Assembly: GCA_944363005.1 (NCBI GenBank)
Contig: CALVTV010000122.1
Span: forward strand, 1 to 6,630
DNA length: 6,630 bases
Reading direction: 5' to 3'
From: an uncultured Clostridia bacterium
GTDB taxonomy: Bacteria > Bacillota > Clostridia > Christensenellales > Aristaeellaceae
Positions within the stretch are counted from its first letter, which is position 1, and the number at the start of each line of letters is the position of its first letter. The notes beneath the pieces were generated by a model that worked only from the letters and a program-made list of their open reading frames with translations, was not told where the DNA came from and did no database searches. The position numbers were made by a program, and so were the translations under genes. Of this stretch, positions 4,952 through 6,630 are shown piece by piece.

Positions 4952-6139
4952 ATGAGAAGCCAGGAATTCACCGGCAAAACCACACAGGAAGCCATCGACG
5001 CGGGCCTCGCGGCGTTTGGCGTCACCATTGCCGATGTCCATGTCGATGTGCTGGAGGAGGGCGCAAAGGGGCTGTTCGGCCTGTTTGGCAGCCGGCCGGC
5101 GCGCGTGCGGATGACGGTGATGGAGGACGAGCGGGAGGATGACCACGGCCTGAGCGATTTGCTGGGCAGTTTCAGCCTGAGCGAACCCCAGGCGAAGAAG
5201 AAGCCGAAGCCCGAGCCGGCCGTGAAGGCGGAACCGGCGGCCAAGCCCGCTGCCAAGGCAGAGCCGGTGGCCAAGCCCGTGGTCAAGGCGGAGCCGGTGG
5301 CCAAAGCGGAACCGGCCGTGAAAGCCGAACCGGCGGTCAAGGCCGTATCCCCTGCGAAAGCTGCGCCCGAAGCGCAGGAAGAACCCGCCCCCAAGGCGGA
5401 GGCGGCGGAGCGCAAGCCCAAGGCGCCGCGCCCGAAGAAGCAGCCCAAGCCGGAAGAGAAGGCCGCCGCGCCTGCGCAACCGGCGTTTGCCCCGACAGAG
5501 CCGCCCGTGATTTTCGATGAGGCCACGCCTGCGGGCCGCGCGCAGCGGTTCCTGATGGACGTGATCGAGCGCATGGGCGTCAAGGCGGACGTCTACGTGA
5601 CGGAGAACAACGAGGACAGCCTCTACCTGCATATCATCGGGGACACGCTGGGCGTGCTCATCGGGCGCCGGGGAGAGACGCTCGACGCGCTGCAATACCT
5701 GACCAGCCTGCAGGTGAATAAGGGCCGCGAGGGCTATATTCGCGTGACGCTGGACACCGAGAACTATCGCGCCAAGCGCGAGGACAGCCTGCGCCGGCTT
5801 GCGCTGCGCATGGCCAACCGCGCGCAGAAGACGGGCCGTCGGGTCGTTCTTGAGCCGATGAACCCGTACGAGCGCCGCGTGCTGCACACCGCTTTGCAAA
5901 ACCATCCGGCCGTGACGACGCATTCGGAGGGCGAGGAGCCGAACCGCCGCGTGGTGATTCTGCTCAAGGGCCAGCCGGAGCGCAGCTCGGAGAAGGGCGA
6001 GCAAAAGGGCGAGCAGAAGCCGTCCGGCACCCGCCGGGGAGGACGTGGCCGCCGCCGTGGCCGCCGCGGCCCCAAGCCGGAGGGCGGGCAGCAGCTGAGC
6101 GCGCAGGAAACCGTGACTGAACAGGGCGGCGAGGAGTAA
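4952..6139 (+). CDS. jag: Jag/KhpB RNA-binding protein (Jag-N, KH, R3H) with long linker and RG-rich tail
   Basis: RNA-binding protein; in Gram-positive bacteria KhpB partners with KhpA and affects cell elongation and small-RNA or mRNA control. 395 aa, nearly twice B. subtilis Jag (208). Parts: Jag-N domain with the KGLFGLFG signature (39-46); acidic stretch (58-68); linker about 78-182 of Lys, Ala, Pro and Glu with repeated EPAVKA/EPVAKP units; type II KH domain (about 195-270) with the GRRG loop (238-241); R3H domain with R308-x3-H312 in NPYERRVLH and ending in RRVVILL (332-338); tail 340-395 with KGEQ repeats and the TRRGGRGRRRGRRG cluster (360-373). The RNA-contact loops look intact. AGGAGGT (4934-4940) lies 11 nt upstream, inside the end of yidC; the stop and start are one base apart, so the two are coupled. 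Confidence 0.96.
   Translation: MRSQEFTGKTTQEAIDAGLAAFGVTIADVHVDVLEEGAKGLFGLFGSRPARVRMTVMEDEREDDHGLSDLLGSFSLSEPQAKKKPKPEPAVKAEPAAKPAAKAEPVAKPVVKAEPVAKAEPAVKAEPAVKAVSPAKAAPEAQEEPAPKAEAAERKPKAPRPKKQPKPEEKAAAPAQPAFAPTEPPVIFDEATPAGRAQRFLMDVIERMGVKADVYVTENNEDSLYLHIIGDTLGVLIGRRGETLDALQYLTSLQVNKGREGYIRVTLDTENYRAKREDSLRRLALRMANRAQKTGRRVVLEPMNPYERRVLHTALQNHPAVTTHSEGEEPNRRVVILLKGQPERSSEKGEQKGEQKPSGTRRGGRGRRRGRRGPKPEGGQQLSAQETVTEQGGEE
5213..5344 (+). repeat. Degenerate in-frame tandem repeats in the jag linker
   Basis: Six units beginning with Glu-Pro recur between codons 88 and 131 of jag, in 6-residue (EPAVKA) and 10-residue (EPAAKPAAKA, EPVAKPVVKA) forms, i.e. 18- and 30-nt periods. Synonymous third positions vary (GCG/GCC, CCG/CCC, AAG/AAA), so the repeat is held at protein level rather than being a fresh DNA duplication. 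The chain is likely disordered and charged. Confidence 0.7.
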
Positions 6140-6169
6140 TCCTCCTGCCCTTTTCCATTATTGGGAGGA
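6132..6169 (+). promoter_or_regulatory. jag/downstream gene junction with an SD-complementary element
   Basis: TCCTCC (6140-6145), directly after the jag stop codon, is complementary to GGAGGA (6164-6169), the ribosome binding site of the next gene. The same CTCCT (6142-6146) can instead pair with AGGAG (6132-6136) at the end of jag. The two pairings exclude each other. This could make start of the next gene depend on ribosomes ending at jag. The pairings are seen in the sequence; the control role is inferred. Confidence 0.35.
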
Positions 6170-6173
6170 ATTG

Positions 6174-6630
6174 ATGATGGAGAAAATCACGCTGACGATC
6201 CGCCGCGCCGTGCTTGCTGTGCTCGGGGATGTCGGGCTGTATGCATTCGTTGCTTTTTTGTTCGCGAGCTTTTCGGATACGCAGTTTTTTATGTACGTGG
6301 AGTCGGCCAATGTGCTCAGGACCTATATTGTGCTGCCCTGGGGATTGGCGCTGTGTTTGCTGCGCCTTGAGCGGGCACAGGCGCGCCGGCTTGCTGCGAT
6401 AGACATGGGTCTGTTGGGCGTGCTGATGCTCTGGATCATCGTGCCCTTTGCCATGCGCTTCGGGCTGACGTTTGACAACGCGGAAAGCTGGAGCAATCAT
6501 GCCATTGCCTTTTTCGCGATCTACGCGATTTTGCGCGAGGAAGAACCCGAGCGGCGGGCGCGCATCATCGACCGGTTCTGCGCGGTGACCGCGGCTTTCG
6601 CGTTTGTGTTCGGAGCGCTGTTGCTGTATT
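6174..6630 (+). CDS. Polytopic membrane protein of unknown family, N-terminal part; perhaps O-antigen ligase/polymerase-like
   Basis: Open from ATG 6174 to the right edge (152 codons, no stop). A second ATG at 6177 has a better distance (8 nt, against 5 nt) from GGGAGG (6163-6168), so the true start could be either. A short basic N-terminus (MEKITLTIRRAV) is followed by likely membrane segments at about 13-32, 50-63, 77-98, 106-120 and 134-152. Polar turns lie between them, including FDNAESWSNH (100-109) and a charged loop REEEPERRARIIDR (121-134). The many-segment pattern recalls O-antigen ligase/Wzy-type proteins, but the diagnostic C-terminal half is missing and I cannot name it. Only 34 nt separate it from jag with no strong terminator, so it is probably co-transcribed. 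It is not MnmE, the usual neighbour of jag. Confidence 0.8.
   Translation, partial: MMEKITLTIRRAVLAVLGDVGLYAFVAFLFASFSDTQFFMYVESANVLRTYIVLPWGLALCLLRLERAQARRLAAIDMGLLGVLMLWIIVPFAMRFGLTFDNAESWSNHAIAFFAIYAILREEEPERRARIIDRFCAVTAAFAFVFGALLLY

Noticed and set aside
5213..5344. CRISPR-like repeats
   Set aside because: Repeats are in frame in jag, degenerate at synonymous positions, and lack unique spacers of even length.
3925..5583. 552-codon open frame on the minus strand opposite yidC and jag
   Set aside because: Its translation is a mirror of the GC-rich repeats in jag (runs of Ala, Gly, Ser, Thr), has no recognisable domain, and opposes two well-supported genes.
4889..6004. 371-codon open frame on the minus strand opposite jag
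   Set aside because: Arg/Leu/Gly-rich shadow of the same linker in another frame; no family features.
6132..6155. Intrinsic terminator after jag
   Set aside because: Stem of only 5 bp overlapping the stop codon, with GCCC before a four-T run; too weak to call a terminator.

Overview
The window is a GC-rich piece of a bacterial chromosome, most likely from a high-GC Clostridia-type Firmicute. The evidence is the conserved run rpmH-rnpA-yidD-yidC-jag, strong AGGAGG-type ribosome binding sites, sigma-A-type promoters with 18-bp spacers, a short YidC without the large Gram-negative periplasmic domain, and a Jag/KhpB protein. This is inferred from gene content; no taxonomic search was possible.

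Layout. Positions 1-2693 lie on the minus strand. pfkA (6-phosphofructokinase, 2693 to 1644) comes first and is followed after a terminator-like hairpin by rlmD (23S rRNA m5U methyltransferase, from 1588 and running off the left edge). Positions 2694-3027 form a divergent control region. It holds a minus-strand promoter for pfkA, a 19-bp near-perfect palindrome in the pfkA leader, and a plus-strand promoter for rpmH. From 3028 to the right edge all genes are on the plus strand: rpmH (L34), rnpA (RNase P protein, TTG start), yidD (GTG start, 4-nt overlap with rnpA), yidC (membrane insertase), jag/khpB (KH/R3H RNA-binding protein), and the start of an unidentified polytopic membrane protein cut by the window end.

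How the genes fit together. The plus-strand block is the classic cluster linking ribosome production (L34), RNase P tRNA processing (RnpA), membrane protein insertion (YidD/YidC) and a KH/R3H RNA-binding partner (Jag). Genes are packed tightly: 4-nt overlap rnpA/yidD, 71 nt yidD-yidC, 1 nt yidC-jag. The exception is rpmH-rnpA, which is separated by 128 nt holding several stem-loops and a terminator-like hairpin with a T tract. That would allow much L34 and little RnpA from one promoter.

What is unusual. (1) The last ~80 visible codons of rlmD (positions 1 to ~250) are about 48% GC against 72-77% for the adjoining core. They encode an extra module beyond the normal RlmD C-terminus and look like an in-frame graft, possibly the edge of a mobile element inserted in the 3' end of rlmD. 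(2) The pfkA product has ATP-type signatures but has lost several residues that form the ADP/PEP effector site in E. coli PfkA, carries Tyr for the substrate-site His249, and has a ~26-residue insertion. (3) Jag has a ~100-residue Lys/Ala/Pro/Glu repeat linker and an arginine-glycine-rich tail. (4) dnaA is not upstream of rpmH and mnmE is not downstream of jag, so the usual origin-side synteny is broken on both sides. I found no strong case for a wholly new system; the rlmD graft is the best lead.
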